A stretch of DNA of 53,207 nucleotides from Candidatus Woesebacteria bacterium (GCA_020429045.1 JAGQLS010000009.1:1-53207); one strand, 5' to 3'. Counted from the stretch's first letter, positions 9,013 to 19,203 are shown. Notes: generated by a model from the sequence alone, not told the origin. Made by a program: numbers and translations.

Positions 9013-10464
9013 TTATAGGGTAAATTTTAACATATCTCCTTCTTTGATGTCAAGTGCAGGCTCAAAGAGCATACCGCACTCTTGATCTTTCTTTACGGTC
9101 TGCACACTTTTTGCTCGAATGCGAAGAGATGAGAGTTTGCTTTCGCCAACAAGAACATCGTTGCGATAAATTTCGACCTTGTCTCCCAAGTCAACTTTTC
9201 CCTTTGTTATCTTACAACCAAACACGGTTTGGTTCTCGATGATAAAAGAGGCTATCACTTTTGCCATAGCCTTGAGATTTTTTGCCTGTTGTTCGCGTTC
9301 GCGAATAAGCTCCGAAACTTCTTCAAGCTCTTCGACAAGTTCGTAAATAATTTCATAAGATTTGATGATTACTTTTTCCTGTTTGGCGAGTTCTTTTGCC
9401 TGGTTGTCTACGGGAACAGAAAAACCTATAACTATCGATTTTGTTGTTTTGCCAAGAAAAATATCTGACTGATTGATACCGCCAACCGCGCTCAAAATGA
9501 TGGTAATGTGTTCGTTTTTTGAAAGTGTGCTGGTTATGGCATCAAGTGACCCTTGAGAATCTGCTTTGATAATAAGGGAAAGGACTTTTGACTCTTGCTG
9601 TGCGCTGTGCATGATGTCTTCGACAGAAACCGGACCGCGGTGTTTGGTCTGTTTTTGCTCTTTTTTTTCCTCTGCAACGTGCTGAGAAGTGAGTTTTGTG
9701 CCCACTTCAGGGAGTTGAGAAAAACCAAGAAGCTCAAACGGTGTTGCAGGGCGTGCTTCGGCAAGAGGCTTGCCCAGATCATCTAGCATCGAACGCACGC
9801 GCACCTTTTGCTGGCCTGCGTATACATCATCTCCTGTTTTGAGGATGCCGTTTTTGATGATCGCGCTTGCGACAATGCCCCGTTTATCTTTTTTTGTCTC
9901 AATGATGAATGCTTCGATATCTGCCTGCTCTTCGTACGTCAGCTGTTGATCGGCAGCGATGATAAGAATTGACTCGAGGAGATCATTCACTCCCGTGCCT
10001 TTTTTCGCAGAAATAGGTATGGCGATGATGTCGCCGCCGTGGTCTTCGGTCACTACTTCGTGTTTTAAAAGATCCTTTTTCACTTTTGCCGGCTGTGCAT
10101 CGGGAAGATCCATTTTATTCAAAGCAACAATGAAGGGAATGTTTGCAGCTTTGATGTGGGAAATAGATTCAATGGTCTGTGGTTTTAAGGAATCTTTAGC
10201 ATCAATGATAAGAATGGCTATGTCGGCAACGTGCGCTCCGCGAGCGCGCAACTGCGAAAAAGCTTCGTGGCCTGGTGTGTCGATAAACGTGATTAGGCTG
10301 TTTTTATACCCTTTGATTTTGGTGTCAATAGCATACGCACCGATGCGCTGGGTTATGCCGCCATGCTCTTTTGTCGTAATGCTGCTCTTGCGAATATGGT
10401 CAAGGAGCGTGGTCTTGCCGTGGTCTACGTGTCCGAGAATGGTTACAATGGGTGGTCTAATCAT
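9013..10464 (-). CDS. infB: Translation initiation factor IF-2, short form
   Basis: 483 residues against roughly 700-900 in most bacteria; the whole N-terminal region is absent and the protein begins at the G domain. G motifs are intact: GHVDHGKT (G1), DTPGHE (G3), NKMD (G4) and SAKKG (G5). Domains II, III, C1 and C2 follow, with the fMet-tRNA-binding C2 at the end (FGCKITKGKVDLGD). IF-2 is the GTPase that recruits initiator tRNA to the 30S subunit. The ATG at 10464 is preceded by TATATT ending 6 nt upstream (10471-10476), so it may have its own leaderless message although nusA lies 96 bp upstream. The degenerate DHH gene follows. Confidence 0.95.
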   Translation of the reverse strand: MIRPPIVTILGHVDHGKTTLLDHIRKSSITTKEHGGITQRIGAYAIDTKIKGYKNSLITFIDTPGHEAFSQLRARGAHVADIAILIIDAKDSLKPQTIESISHIKAANIPFIVALNKMDLPDAQPAKVKKDLLKHEVVTEDHGGDIIAIPISAKKGTGVNDLLESILIIAADQQLTYEEQADIEAFIIETKKDKRGIVASAIIKNGILKTGDDVYAGQQKVRVRSMLDDLGKPLAEARPATPFELLGFSQLPEVGTKLTSQHVAEEKKEQKQTKHRGPVSVEDIMHSAQQESKVLSLIIKADSQGSLDAITSTLSKNEHITIILSAVGGINQSDIFLGKTTKSIVIGFSVPVDNQAKELAKQEKVIIKSYEIIYELVEELEEVSELIREREQQAKNLKAMAKVIASFIIENQTVFGCKITKGKVDLGDKVEIYRNDVLVGESKLSSLRIRAKSVQTVKKDQECGMLFEPALDIKEGDMLKFTL

Positions 10465-10560
10465 GGTGAAAATATAATAAATCAGTACAATGCTTAAGCG
10501 TTTATATAATCAAGATAGTAATAAGCGACACGCAATGCATATGATGCCTTACTTCGTTGA

Positions 10561-11787
10561 TCACTTCGTGCCGCTTGTTGTATTCGTGCTGTCGTCTGGT
10601 TGTTCTGATGCAGATTCTTCCTGAGGGACTCCCTCTTCTGATGATTGTTCTTCTTGAGGAATTTCCTTGTCCTCAGGTGCAGAATCACCGGTTTTTTCTT
10701 CTTCTTGTTTAGAAGGCTGCTCTTGCGTAGGTTGTTCTGGAACTTCCTGTTTCGATGGTTCTTTGGAAGCTTTTTCCTTTTCACCTTCTGACGTTTCCTT
10801 GGATGATGTTTTTTCTGCTTTTTCTTTACCGTCTTCTGAAGGGATTTGAATGATGTCTATGGCAAATCCGGTCAAGCGCCCGGCAAGATTCACATTCACT
10901 CCTCCGCGACCGATGGCTAGTGGCGCTTGTGCTTCTTGTACCGTCACTTCTGCTTTGTTTTCGTCAAGATCGACTTTCACTTTTTCAATTTCTGCGGGTG
11001 AAAGTGCGCTAGTTATGAAAATTTTTGGATCTTCGTTCCATTGGATAATATCGATTTTTTCTACACCGTTTAACTCGTTTGTGACGGTCTGGACTCGGAT
11101 CCCCTTTTGCCCTACACACGCACCGACAGGATCAACGCCTGGTTGGGTACTGTGGACTGCGATTTTGGCCCGTTCGCCTGGCTCACGTACGACCACTTTT
11201 ATTTCTACTGTTTTTGAAGCAACTTCCGGCACTTCCCGCTCGAAAAGCTTCGCAACAAGCTGAGGATGGGCGCGCGACACCACGATACGCGAATACCCGC
11301 GATCCTCGGAGATCTCCTTGAGGTAAAACACATATCTATCGTTAACATTGTACGACTCGTATTTCATCTGCTCTTCGCGCGGTAAAACAGCTTGGGCTTT
11401 GCCAATGTCGACAAATACAGTCTTGAAATCTTTGCGGATAACACGACCTTTGATGAGATTGCCGATTTCGTCTTGGTAGTGTGAAATAACCGTTTTCTTC
11501 TCGACTTCACGGATCTTTTGGACAATGACCTGGCGAGCTGTTTGCGCGGCAATTCTACCAAAACCTGGAGGAGTGATGTCGGCATCGTCTTTGAACAGAT
11601 GCGTTTCTCCTGTTTTTTTGTCGATGCGCACTTCTACGCTTTCATCTTCTGCCATTTCCGGATGTTCTTTATGAAAAGCAGCCAAAATAGCAGCTTGCAT
11701 GGACTCGATAACGTCATCGACGCTTATGCCACGTTCTGAGGCAACTTGGTTAAGCGCTAATGTAAATTCATTTTTTACGATTATCAT
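10561..11787 (-). CDS. nusA: Transcription elongation/termination factor NusA
   Basis: 408 residues: N-terminal RNA-polymerase-binding domain (1-100), S1 domain (about 105-170), two KH domains (about 180-320, with GACVGQKGIRV and IGRGGVNVNLA), then an 80-residue Glu/Ser/Lys/Pro-rich disordered acidic tail. NusA binds RNA polymerase and nascent RNA and modulates pausing, termination and antitermination. The usual rimP upstream and ylxR downstream are absent, leaving nusA-infB-DHH. TAAAAT (11795-11800) ends 7 nt before the ATG. The acidic tail stands where some NusA proteins have acidic repeats, but no repeat homology is visible. Confidence 0.95.
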   Translation of the reverse strand: MIIVKNEFTLALNQVASERGISVDDVIESMQAAILAAFHKEHPEMAEDESVEVRIDKKTGETHLFKDDADITPPGFGRIAAQTARQVIVQKIREVEKKTVISHYQDEIGNLIKGRVIRKDFKTVFVDIGKAQAVLPREEQMKYESYNVNDRYVFYLKEISEDRGYSRIVVSRAHPQLVAKLFEREVPEVASKTVEIKVVVREPGERAKIAVHSTQPGVDPVGACVGQKGIRVQTVTNELNGVEKIDIIQWNEDPKIFITSALSPAEIEKVKVDLDENKAEVTVQEAQAPLAIGRGGVNVNLAGRLTGFAIDIIQIPSEDGKEKAEKTSSKETSEGEKEKASKEPSKQEVPEQPTQEQPSKQEEEKTGDSAPEDKEIPQEEQSSEEGVPQEESASEQPDDSTNTTSGTK

Positions 11788-11896
11788 ACGGGTAATTTTA
11801 GCATATGTACGTCAAAAAGTCGAAGGCTAACAGAGTGAAACGAGCGCGATGGTTCGGTTATAGACTTTATGACTTTCAAACTTTATACTATCGTAT

Positions 11897-13180
11897 ATGT
11901 ATATCTGCTCCGAATGCGGTGAAGGTTCGACAAAATGGCTTGGCAAGTGTCCAAGTTGTGGTAATTGGAACACGTTCGTGAAGCATGAAATGGGTGGAAA
12001 GGGCTCAAAAAGAAAAAAAACACGTGTGTCCTTTGCAACTGAGCGCTTGAGCAAAGCAAAAGAGCTCGACACTATGCGTATGCCAACCGGCATGCCGGAG
12101 TTTGACCGCGTGCTTGGCGGCGGACTGGTGAAGGGCGAGGTCGTATTGTTGTCTGGACCGCCGGGGATCGGGAAATCTACGCTTCTTTTGCAGGGAATCC
12201 ATAAGCATACCACGCTCTACATCTCCGGAGAAGAATCAAGCGCCCAGGTTAAACACCGTGCACAGCGTCTTGGAGTCGACCTTGCGTCGATCGTGTTTTC
12301 TGAGACTACTCAGCTTGAAAGCATCGTGCAAGGCATAGCAGAACTACAAAACAAACCGGATGTTGTTGTGGTTGATTCTATTCAAACAATCTATTCGCTT
12401 GATGTTGAATCGACGCCAGGGAGTTTGGCGCAAATACGGGAAGTCTGCAACCAGTTGACTCAGCTTGCCAAAAAACACCATATCCCGATCATTATTGTCG
12501 GCCACGTGACCAAAGACGGCGATGTTGCCGGCCCAAAGACACTCGAGCATATCGTTGACGCAGTACTAACATTTGAGGGAGAGCGGGTCTCGCACCTGAG
12601 AGTTTTGCGTGCCAAAAAAAATAGATTCGGCTCAACGGACGAAATTGGTGTGTTTGAAATGAAAAAAGACGGATTGCAGCCGGTCGCCGACCCGCTTGCG
12701 TTTATTGGCGAAACCGGAGATATAAAAACAGCTGGACGCGCGGTTGTTGGCATCATGGAAGGACAACGACCGTTTTTCTTTGAAGTGCAGGCGCTTGCAG
12801 TACAGAGCAACCTGGCAGTACCCCGCCGCGTAGTTAAAGGGGTGCACTACAACAAAGTACTTCTTCTTTTGGCGGTACTGCAAAAACATGTGCGCCTGAA
12901 ATTTGGGATGTATGATGTGTATGTAAATGTCGTAGGCGGTGTGGATGTCAAATCGCCTGCTGCAGACTTGGGGATCGCGGCTGCGCTTATTTCTTCTGTT
13001 AAAGATATACCGCTTGCCCGCTCGACCGTGTTTACCGGCGAGATTGGACTGTTGGGAGAAGTACGGAAAGGTTTTCGTCAGGGAAAAATTGAGCAGGAAG
13101 CAAAACGATTGAAATTCAAAACAATGTTGAGCGCGCAAAATGTGTCTTCAGTAAAGGATTTGATGAAGAAACTACAATAG
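11897..13180 (+). CDS. radA: DNA repair protein RadA
   Basis: 427 residues. N-terminal C4 zinc finger (CSECG and CPSCG), a RecA-like ATPase core with Walker A GPPGIGKST, the family motif KNRFG, and a C-terminal Lon-protease-like domain (about 300-427). RadA is a branch-migration helicase that helps process recombination intermediates. TATACT (11884-11889) ends 7 nt before the ATG, which predicts a leaderless mRNA. It is divergent from nusA and converges with the rodZ-like gene, 5 bp away. Confidence 0.95.
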   Translation: MYICSECGEGSTKWLGKCPSCGNWNTFVKHEMGGKGSKRKKTRVSFATERLSKAKELDTMRMPTGMPEFDRVLGGGLVKGEVVLLSGPPGIGKSTLLLQGIHKHTTLYISGEESSAQVKHRAQRLGVDLASIVFSETTQLESIVQGIAELQNKPDVVVVDSIQTIYSLDVESTPGSLAQIREVCNQLTQLAKKHHIPIIIVGHVTKDGDVAGPKTLEHIVDAVLTFEGERVSHLRVLRAKKNRFGSTDEIGVFEMKKDGLQPVADPLAFIGETGDIKTAGRAVVGIMEGQRPFFFEVQALAVQSNLAVPRRVVKGVHYNKVLLLLAVLQKHVRLKFGMYDVYVNVVGGVDVKSPAADLGIAAALISSVKDIPLARSTVFTGEIGLLGEVRKGFRQGKIEQEAKRLKFKTMLSAQNVSSVKDLMKKLQ

Positions 13181-13185
13181 GCACG

Positions 13186-13809
13186 TTATTCTCTTACAAA
13201 TTCTTTATTAATAATTGTTTCCCGACCATTGGCTCCAACTACTTTGATGTCAACGGGATTTTTTCCTTTTTCAAGCGGGATATCAAAAGTAAATTGTCCT
13301 TCTTCGTCGACGTAGACTTCGTTACCAAAAATGGTAACTATTGCCTCAGGCTCGGTTTTTCCAACAAGCGTAATGCGTTCAACGTTTAAAAAATGATCTT
13401 TTGTCGGACTCACGAGTGCAACATCGGGCGGAGAAAGGTATCGTTTGATTTGATATCCAAAGTAGACAGCAAAAAACAACGCGACAACAACACTTATGCC
13501 GATGAGAATTTTTTTAGTTTCAGGAAGCAAATTGAGCGAAGGTACACGCTTTTTAAAATCAATGTGCTTTTCGTTTTTGTCGTATTCGCGGCGAAAGTAA
13601 GCAAGTGCCTTCATGGGGTCAACGTCAAGGTACTGCGCATAGGTTCGAAGTATGCCGGCGATGTAGACGCGGGAAGAAAACAAAGACCAATTATTTTCCT
13701 CTGCGGCTTTGAGATATTTTGTCTGGATACGGGTATCTTCTGAAGCCTGTTTGAGGGTGAGGTTTTTTTTCTCTCGGGCTGTGTGTAGAATTTCTCCAAC
13801 GGTAAGCAT
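13186..13809 (-). CDS. RodZ-like membrane protein with N-terminal HTH
   Basis: 207 residues. Residues 1-75 are a Cro/C1-type helix-turn-helix of the HTH_25 kind (GEILHTAREKKNLTLKQAS). A basic linker and one membrane helix (about 107-125) follow, then an extracellular Ig/glucodextranase-type beta domain (about 132-207). This is the RodZ layout; RodZ links MreB to the cell-wall elongation machinery. No MreB gene is in the window, so the cell-shape role is inferred from architecture. It follows efp by 66 bp on the same strand. Confidence 0.85.
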   Translation of the reverse strand: MLTVGEILHTAREKKNLTLKQASEDTRIQTKYLKAAEENNWSLFSSRVYIAGILRTYAQYLDVDPMKALAYFRREYDKNEKHIDFKKRVPSLNLLPETKKILIGISVVVALFFAVYFGYQIKRYLSPPDVALVSPTKDHFLNVERITLVGKTEPEAIVTIFGNEVYVDEEGQFTFDIPLEKGKNPVDIKVVGANGRETIINKEFVRE

Positions 13810-13875
13810 AACTCTTAAAACGTGTCGCTTATAGCTTATAACTTGTAACGTTAAACTCGATGCTTGTAGCTTGCT

Positions 13876-14436
13876 TCAGTTTGCCCGTTCGCCGTATTCA
13901 CCTGTCTCGGGGTTCACGGTGATCATGTCTCCTGTTTTGACAAAAAGGGGGACTTGTACTTTTGCGCCAGTTTCAAGCACGGCGACTTTTCGTGCACCAC
14001 TTACCGTATCACCTTTCACCGCTTCTTCTGTTTCCTGAATCTTCAAGCGCACGACCGATGGCGGACGGATATTGAGGGCTTTTTCCTCGTATAAATAGAC
14101 ATACATCACTTCGCCTTCTTTAAAAAAATGTACCATATCGCCGATCACGCTAAGTGGAACTTCATACTGTTGAAATGTCTGATTGTCCATGAAGTATGCG
14201 TTTTCATTGTCTTTGTACAGATACTGCATTTCGTTGCTACTTACTTCGACGGTTTCCACGGATTCTTGAGATTTGAAGGTGTAGTCAATGTTTTTGCCAG
14301 TTTTAATGTTGCGAATCTTGGTCCGCATGAGCGCAGATCCTTTCCCGGGTGAATAGAACTCGGTTTTCTGCACTTGCCAGATGTCACCTTGATATCGTAT
14401 GAATTCGCCTTTTTTGAGATTCCCTGCTGATGCCAT
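13876..14436 (-). CDS. efp: Translation elongation factor EF-P
   Basis: 186 residues, the normal EF-P length, with three beta-barrel domains: KOW-like (1-63), OB (about 67-125) and C-terminal OB ending NPETGEYGERA. EF-P relieves ribosome stalling at polyproline. The tip loop reads SPGKGSA with Lys32 at the position that is beta-lysylated in EpmA-type systems. The gene directly upstream encodes an EpmA-like ligase, a matching modification enzyme. TATAAT (about 14446-14451) ends 9 nt before the ATG, giving at most a very short leader. The Pro-rich surface proteins and bL25/NusA tails of this genome are plausible clients. Confidence 0.96.
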   Translation of the reverse strand: MASAGNLKKGEFIRYQGDIWQVQKTEFYSPGKGSALMRTKIRNIKTGKNIDYTFKSQESVETVEVSSNEMQYLYKDNENAYFMDNQTFQQYEVPLSVIGDMVHFFKEGEVMYVYLYEEKALNIRPPSVVRLKIQETEEAVKGDTVSGARKVAVLETGAKVQVPLFVKTGDMITVNPETGEYGERAN

Positions 14437-14484
14437 AGTTTGACTATTATATCATGCTCTTTTGTACTTTGCATCTAGGGAACG

Positions 14485-15486
14485 TCATACAACAGAAATG
14501 ACCTGAAGATCTTCGATTGACGGAAGATCGAGCATAACCATAGCTAACCGTTCTACACCGATCGCGATACCCGAGCACGCGGGCATACCTTTTTTGAGCG
14601 CGTCGATAAACCCATCGTCTGATGGGTGCGTAATAAGACCATGCTTTTTGCGCAGTTGTTGTTCTTCTTTCAAACGCTGTTCCTGCAACTTCCAATCCGT
14701 AAGCTCCGAATAGCAATTGCCGATTTCAACTCCTGCGATGTAAAACTCAAATCGCTGCGCGGTCACGCCATCGTCATTGGGTTTTGAAAGCGTAGCAAAC
14801 TGCACCGGATAATCATAAAGCAGTGTCGCGTGCCCGTTCATGCCCAGGTGCGGTTCGACTTCTTGCGCATACATCTGCGACCACAAATCTTCATAGGAAA
14901 ACGCATCGGTTACATAACGTTTTGCTTTTGCGGTTTCACAAAAAAGATTTGTATTAAAAAGCTGCTCTGGCGTGATGCCGGCATACCGCTCAAACGCCTG
15001 GGCGACAGTCATTTTCTCCCACCGGGAAAAATCTACTTTCGTGCCAGCGTAGGTAATGTGCGAAGATGAATAGAGTTTTTTGGCGATACGCTGCAACATG
15101 CTCAGGACCTCATCGGCGATAAACATGTAGTCTTTGCCTATGCCGTAAAGTTCCAACATGGTAAATTCGGGCATGTGTTTGGGAGAATTGGGTTCTGCAT
15201 TGCGAAACGAAGGGCCTAGGTAATAACAATCTCCTACTCCTTCTGCGATGAGGCGTTTGATAAAGAGCTCTGGCGAAGGGGTAAGGTAAAGGTGCTCGCT
15301 TTTTTTAAGATAGGTAAATGTTGTTTCAAAAATCTCTAAGTAGCTCTCGGGAATGAGTGCCGGCGAAAGCACTGGCAGCATGAGGCGCTGATACCCATTG
15401 GAGTCAAGATATGCTTCGATCGTGCGGATGACGCTGAGGTACTGTTTGTGGTTTTCAAAATGATCCCCGTGGGCTTTTATTTTCAT
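14485..15486 (-). CDS. epmA: EpmA-like EF-P lysine ligase (class II LysRS paralogue)
   Basis: 333 residues, about the length of E. coli EpmA (325). It contains only a class II LysRS-type catalytic core and no anticodon-binding domain. Family blocks: LYLTPSPELFIKRLIAEG, SFRNAEPNSPKHMPEFTMLE (motif 2 region), ELTDWKLQEQRL and the C-terminal GMPACSGIAIGVERLAM (motif 3). EpmA attaches (R)-beta-lysine to the EF-P tip lysine using ATP. The efp gene starts 48 bp downstream on the same strand with the expected Lys32. The partner aminomutase EpmB is not in the window, so the actual substrate is uncertain. Confidence 0.9.
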   Translation of the reverse strand: MKIKAHGDHFENHKQYLSVIRTIEAYLDSNGYQRLMLPVLSPALIPESYLEIFETTFTYLKKSEHLYLTPSPELFIKRLIAEGVGDCYYLGPSFRNAEPNSPKHMPEFTMLELYGIGKDYMFIADEVLSMLQRIAKKLYSSSHITYAGTKVDFSRWEKMTVAQAFERYAGITPEQLFNTNLFCETAKAKRYVTDAFSYEDLWSQMYAQEVEPHLGMNGHATLLYDYPVQFATLSKPNDDGVTAQRFEFYIAGVEIGNCYSELTDWKLQEQRLKEEQQLRKKHGLITHPSDDGFIDALKKGMPACSGIAIGVERLAMVMLDLPSIEDLQVISVV

Positions 15487-15540
15487 GTGGTATGTCGTCG
15501 CTAAATGTTAAATACTCTGCCCAATCACTATACATTGTTG

Positions 15541-15600
15541 GAATCCCGCCCTCATTTTTTTGTCATTTTCCTCAAAAATCGGAGGGGAATGACAATGCTG
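15541..15600. repeat. REP-like GC-rich hairpin sharing a 16-mer with 24089-24104
   Basis: The block contains GAATCCCGCC followed by an imperfect hairpin TCATTTTCCTC / GAGGGGAATGA. The 16-mer AATCGGAGGGGAATGA at 15577-15592 recurs exactly at 24089-24104. Such palindromes resemble REP elements, and a RAYT transposase lies at 22706. No T-run follows on either strand, so it is not a standard terminator. Confidence 0.5.
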
Positions 15601-15676
15601 TTAGTTTGGGGTCGATAGTTTCGGGTTGGATACTTCCTTAAGAGTGATCCACTTTTTTTATTTCATTACAATTACA

Positions 15677-16534
15677 TTATTGTAACTCCTTACCAAGTGC
15701 TTCGATGAGTTTTTTTGCCGTTCGTGATGGGTTTTGAGGCACTTCAACCTGCAAAATGACATACAAATCGCCTTTTCGCGAAGAATTAGGGTACGGAACA
15801 CCTTTACCTTGCACCCGAAGCATCTTCCCAGGTTGTGTCCCTGGTTTGACGCGCAATTTTATCGTTTCTCCAAAAATATTGATCTTGACTACACCACCCA
15901 ACGTCGCTAGTGGGAACGAAATATGTTTTTCAACATACAAATCTTGACCGCGGCGCTTGAACTGTTTGTGCGGTTGAATAGAAACAACAACGTCAAAATC
16001 GCCAAAACGTATGCGCGTGCCATCGTCGACTCCTGCCGGGATTTTGATTTTCTTTTCCTTACCTTCGATAACGGTTGTACGTTCGATGCCCTTGAATGCC
16101 TCTTCAAACGTAAGAGATATTTGATATACGCTCCTGCGTGGACGATTCGTCCGCCCTCCCTGGCCACCACGGAATCCGAAAAATTGTTCGAAAATGTCAA
16201 ATGGGTCAAAATCACCAAAATCAAAATTCACGTTTTGCCCACCCATGTTGGTGTAGTAGTATGTACCACCAAACGGACCTTGACCACCATAGCTACCTGT
16301 AGCCCGCGCACCGCCCTGCTCGTATGCCGCATGCCCCATCTGATCGTACATCTGGCGCTTTTTCTCATCGGACAAAACCTGATAGGCCTTGTTGATTTCC
16401 TTAAACTTTTCTTCTGCTCCCTTTTCCTTATTTTTGTCCGGATGATATTTTAAAGCCAATTTACGATACGCCGACTTGATTTCGGCTTGCGATGCGTTTT
16501 TTTTCACACCTAAAATATCGTAATATGTTTGCAT
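15677..16534 (-). CDS. dnaJ: DnaJ/CbpA-type J-domain co-chaperone without zinc finger
   Basis: 285 residues. J domain at 1-68 with the HPD motif at 31-33, a Gly/Phe-rich linker (about 70-125), then the two-part C-terminal substrate-binding domain (about 130-285). The four CxxCxGxG zinc repeats of type I DnaJ are absent, so this is a type II (CbpA-like) protein. It stimulates DnaK ATPase and delivers substrates. It starts 9 bp after the HD-domain gene and closes the hrcA-grpE-dnaK-HD-dnaJ cluster. Confidence 0.93.
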   Translation of the reverse strand: MQTYYDILGVKKNASQAEIKSAYRKLALKYHPDKNKEKGAEEKFKEINKAYQVLSDEKKRQMYDQMGHAAYEQGGARATGSYGGQGPFGGTYYYTNMGGQNVNFDFGDFDPFDIFEQFFGFRGGQGGRTNRPRRSVYQISLTFEEAFKGIERTTVIEGKEKKIKIPAGVDDGTRIRFGDFDVVVSIQPHKQFKRRGQDLYVEKHISFPLATLGGVVKINIFGETIKLRVKPGTQPGKMLRVQGKGVPYPNSSRKGDLYVILQVEVPQNPSRTAKKLIEALGKELQ

Positions 16535-16543
16535 AAGAATAAA

Positions 16544-17272
16544 TTAGCGGGAAATAAAATAGGGCGTGTACGAAACAGAAATGCTTTCTGGAAATCGCTT
16601 GATGATTTTGTGATACACAAGCTTTTGGATAGGCCAAAGCGTAAGTTTTGCTATCCGGTCAAAATTCTTCTCAAAATACGCTTTGAGTTCGGGGATATAT
16701 TCTTCGTGCATGATTTCTATTGTTTCGGCGTGGTTGAATTTTACCACATTGCGCTCAAGAAGAAACAAAAATCCCAAAAGATACATCGCAAAAACGCGCT
16801 TGGAAAATCGGCCTACCTCAACATATGAAAGAAAATTGCGGAATCTCTCGGTAGAAAACGATTGCAAAGCATCGGCGTCTGAGAAAATACTGCTTTCCAA
16901 AAAATGTTTGCGGGGAAAAAGCCCAAGATAGGTTTCGTTTCGCGTGATAATCTTGGCGATGAGGTCAATTGTTTCTGCGTCAACACCGAGTTTTTTTAAT
17001 TCTTTTTTTGCAATACGTGCGCTGATGATGCCGTCGCAAAATGGTGAAATATATGCATGCTGACGGATGACGCGGCGCGATGTATCATGCCATAAACAAG
17101 CAAGTTCGAGCGCCTCAGAATTGACTGCTTTTTCTACGCCCAGTAGCTTCGTGAGGCGCAGTGCTTCGCGACGAACCGCCATCACGTGATAGTGGTCGTG
17201 CAGCGGATCGTAGACATGCGACATGATATCTATTGCTTCCTTCTTCGCCTTATCAAAGACTGTTTTTTTCAT
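16544..17272 (-). CDS. HD-domain phosphohydrolase-like protein
   Basis: 242 residues. An HD domain occupies about 20-140: an early His (LHDHYHV), the HD doublet in CLWHDTSR and a distal Asp in FSDADAL. HD proteins usually hydrolyse phosphoester bonds in nucleotides or act on RNA, but the substrate here is unknown. The C-terminal third lacks a recognised domain. It sits between dnaK (8 bp upstream) and dnaJ (9 bp downstream), so it is tightly embedded in the chaperone operon, an unusual neighbour that may link chaperone expression to nucleotide turnover. Confidence 0.8.
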   Translation of the reverse strand: MKKTVFDKAKKEAIDIMSHVYDPLHDHYHVMAVRREALRLTKLLGVEKAVNSEALELACLWHDTSRRVIRQHAYISPFCDGIISARIAKKELKKLGVDAETIDLIAKIITRNETYLGLFPRKHFLESSIFSDADALQSFSTERFRNFLSYVEVGRFSKRVFAMYLLGFLFLLERNVVKFNHAETIEIMHEEYIPELKAYFEKNFDRIAKLTLWPIQKLVYHKIIKRFPESISVSYTPYFISR

Positions 17273-17280
17273 AATACTTG

Positions 17281-19203
17281 TTATTCTACTACTTTTCCTT
17301 CTTCTACGTCTTCCGTGTCTTCGGGTTTGTCTTCTTTTTCATCTTTTTTCTCTGTTACATCTTCGGGTTTTGCCTCTTGTTGTTGCGCTTGGTTGACTGC
17401 TTGACCTATCTGTTGCAGAGTATTGGACAATTCTTCTATCTTTTTGTCCACCTCGTCTGCATCAAAGTCATCTTTCTCGATCGTTTCTTTGAGTTCTTTT
17501 ATTTTTTCTTCGACTTCGGTTTTGATTTTGGGGTCAACTTTGCTCGCGGCACCCGTTTTATCGTCAGACAAATCTTTAAGCGCTTTTTCTGAAGTATAAA
17601 TGAGGTGTTCTGCCTTGTTTTTGACTTCTACGCGTTTTTTGACCTTTTCGTCTTCTTCCGCGTGTTCTTCGGCTTCTTTTTTCATCTTCTCTATTTCTGC
17701 ATCAGATAAGCCTGTGCCACCGGTTATGGTGATGCTTTGGGACTTACCGCTCGCCTTGTCTTTGGCAGTCACAGTAAGGAGTCCGTTGGCGTCAATATCA
17801 AACGCAACTTCGATTTGCGGCACACCGCGCGGTGCAGGTGGAATACCTTCGAGATTGAATGTGCCAAGTGATTTGTTATCGCTAGCCATAGGGCGCTCCC
17901 CTTGCAAAACGTGAATCTGCACCTGAGTTTGGTTGTCCTGAGCCGTTGAAAATACTTCGGATTTGGACGTAGGTACAGTCGTGTTTCGCTCGATAAGCGG
18001 TGTCATTACTCTTCCCAGTGTTTCGACACCAAGCGTCAAAGGAGTAACGTCCAAAAGTACGACGTCTTTGGCTTCGCCGGAAAGAATACCAGCCTGAATT
18101 GCAGCACCGATTGCGACCACTTCGTCGGGGTTTACTGATTTGTTAGGGTCTTTGCCGAAGAACTTCTTTACTTCTTCGACAATCTTTGGCATACGAGTCA
18201 TGCCGCCGACTAAAATAACTTCGTTGACACCACTTGCTTTGATGCCTGCATCTTTGAGCGCGTCTTTGACCGGTCCAAATGATTTTTGGATGAGTTCGTC
18301 CACGAGCGTTTCGAGTTTGGCACGCGTTATTTTCATGACCAGGTGAAGTGGCTGGTTGTCCTGCACCGTAACGTAGGGTAAATTGACTTCTGCTTCCTGT
18401 GATGAGGAAAGTTCAATTTTTGCTTTTTCTGCTGCTTCTTTGAGGCGCTGCAAGGCTTGTGTGTCTTTGCGCAAATCGACGTTGTGTTCTTTTTTGAACT
18501 CGTCGGCAATATAGTTGATGATACGTTGATCGAAATCGTCGCCCCCAAGATGTGTGTCGCCGTTTGTCGCTTTGACTTCAAACACGCCATCTCCAAGCTC
18601 AAGAATCGTGATGTCGAACGTACCGCCCCCAAGGTCATACACCGCAATGGTGTGCGCGTGCGACTTGTCAAGCCCATAGGCAAGTGCCGCAGCTGTTGGC
18701 TCGTTGAGAATACGCACTACTTCGAGACCTGCGATTTGTCCGGCCTGTTTTGTTGCCTGACGCTGTGCATCGTCAAAGTATGCTGGCACCGTGATGACGG
18801 CTTTTTCTACTTTTTCTCCCAAATATGCTTCGGCGTCTTCTTTGATTTTGGTCAAAATCATGGCGGAAATTTCTTCTGGCGTGTAGGTTTTGCCTTCAAC
18901 TTCGACTACAACACGACCTTCTTTTCCGTCTATTATTTTGTAGGGAAGGAAGCTTTCTTCTTTTTTGACGACTTTGTCTTTTGACCTTCTTCCCATGAGG
19001 CGCTTTATCGAGTAAATAGTTTTTTCGGGGTTGAGGACGAGTTGTCGTTTGGCAACACGGCCAACAATACGTTTGATCGGGTCAACAACAGAAGGGATGA
19101 CGTTTTCTCCTTCTTTGGAGTGAATAATTTTGGGTTTGCCACCTTCCATGACAGCGACTGCGGAATTGGTTGTCCCAAGGTCTATACCTATGATTTTTGA
19201 CAT
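17281..19203 (-). CDS. dnaK: Molecular chaperone DnaK (Hsp70)
   Basis: 640 residues, full length. The nucleotide-binding domain starts [14 protein letters not shown] and contains [28 protein letters not shown] and [13 protein letters not shown]. The substrate-binding beta domain includes [13 protein letters not shown] and [14 protein letters not shown], followed by the helical lid and an acidic, Glu/Asp-rich tail. It binds exposed hydrophobic peptides in an ATP-driven cycle with GrpE and DnaJ, both encoded beside it. Confidence 0.98.
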   Translation of the reverse strand: MSKIIGIDLGTTNSAVAVMEGGKPKIIHSKEGENVIPSVVDPIKRIVGRVAKRQLVLNPEKTIYSIKRLMGRRSKDKVVKKEESFLPYKIIDGKEGRVVVEVEGKTYTPEEISAMILTKIKEDAEAYLGEKVEKAVITVPAYFDDAQRQATKQAGQIAGLEVVRILNEPTAAALAYGLDKSHAHTIAVYDLGGGTFDITILELGDGVFEVKATNGDTHLGGDDFDQRIINYIADEFKKEHNVDLRKDTQALQRLKEAAEKAKIELSSSQEAEVNLPYVTVQDNQPLHLVMKITRAKLETLVDELIQKSFGPVKDALKDAGIKASGVNEVILVGGMTRMPKIVEEVKKFFGKDPNKSVNPDEVVAIGAAIQAGILSGEAKDVVLLDVTPLTLGVETLGRVMTPLIERNTTVPTSKSEVFSTAQDNQTQVQIHVLQGERPMASDNKSLGTFNLEGIPPAPRGVPQIEVAFDIDANGLLTVTAKDKASGKSQSITITGGTGLSDAEIEKMKKEAEEHAEEDEKVKKRVEVKNKAEHLIYTSEKALKDLSDDKTGAASKVDPKIKTEVEEKIKELKETIEKDDFDADEVDKKIEELSNTLQQIGQAVNQAQQQEAKPEDVTEKKDEKEDKPEDTEDVEEGKVVE

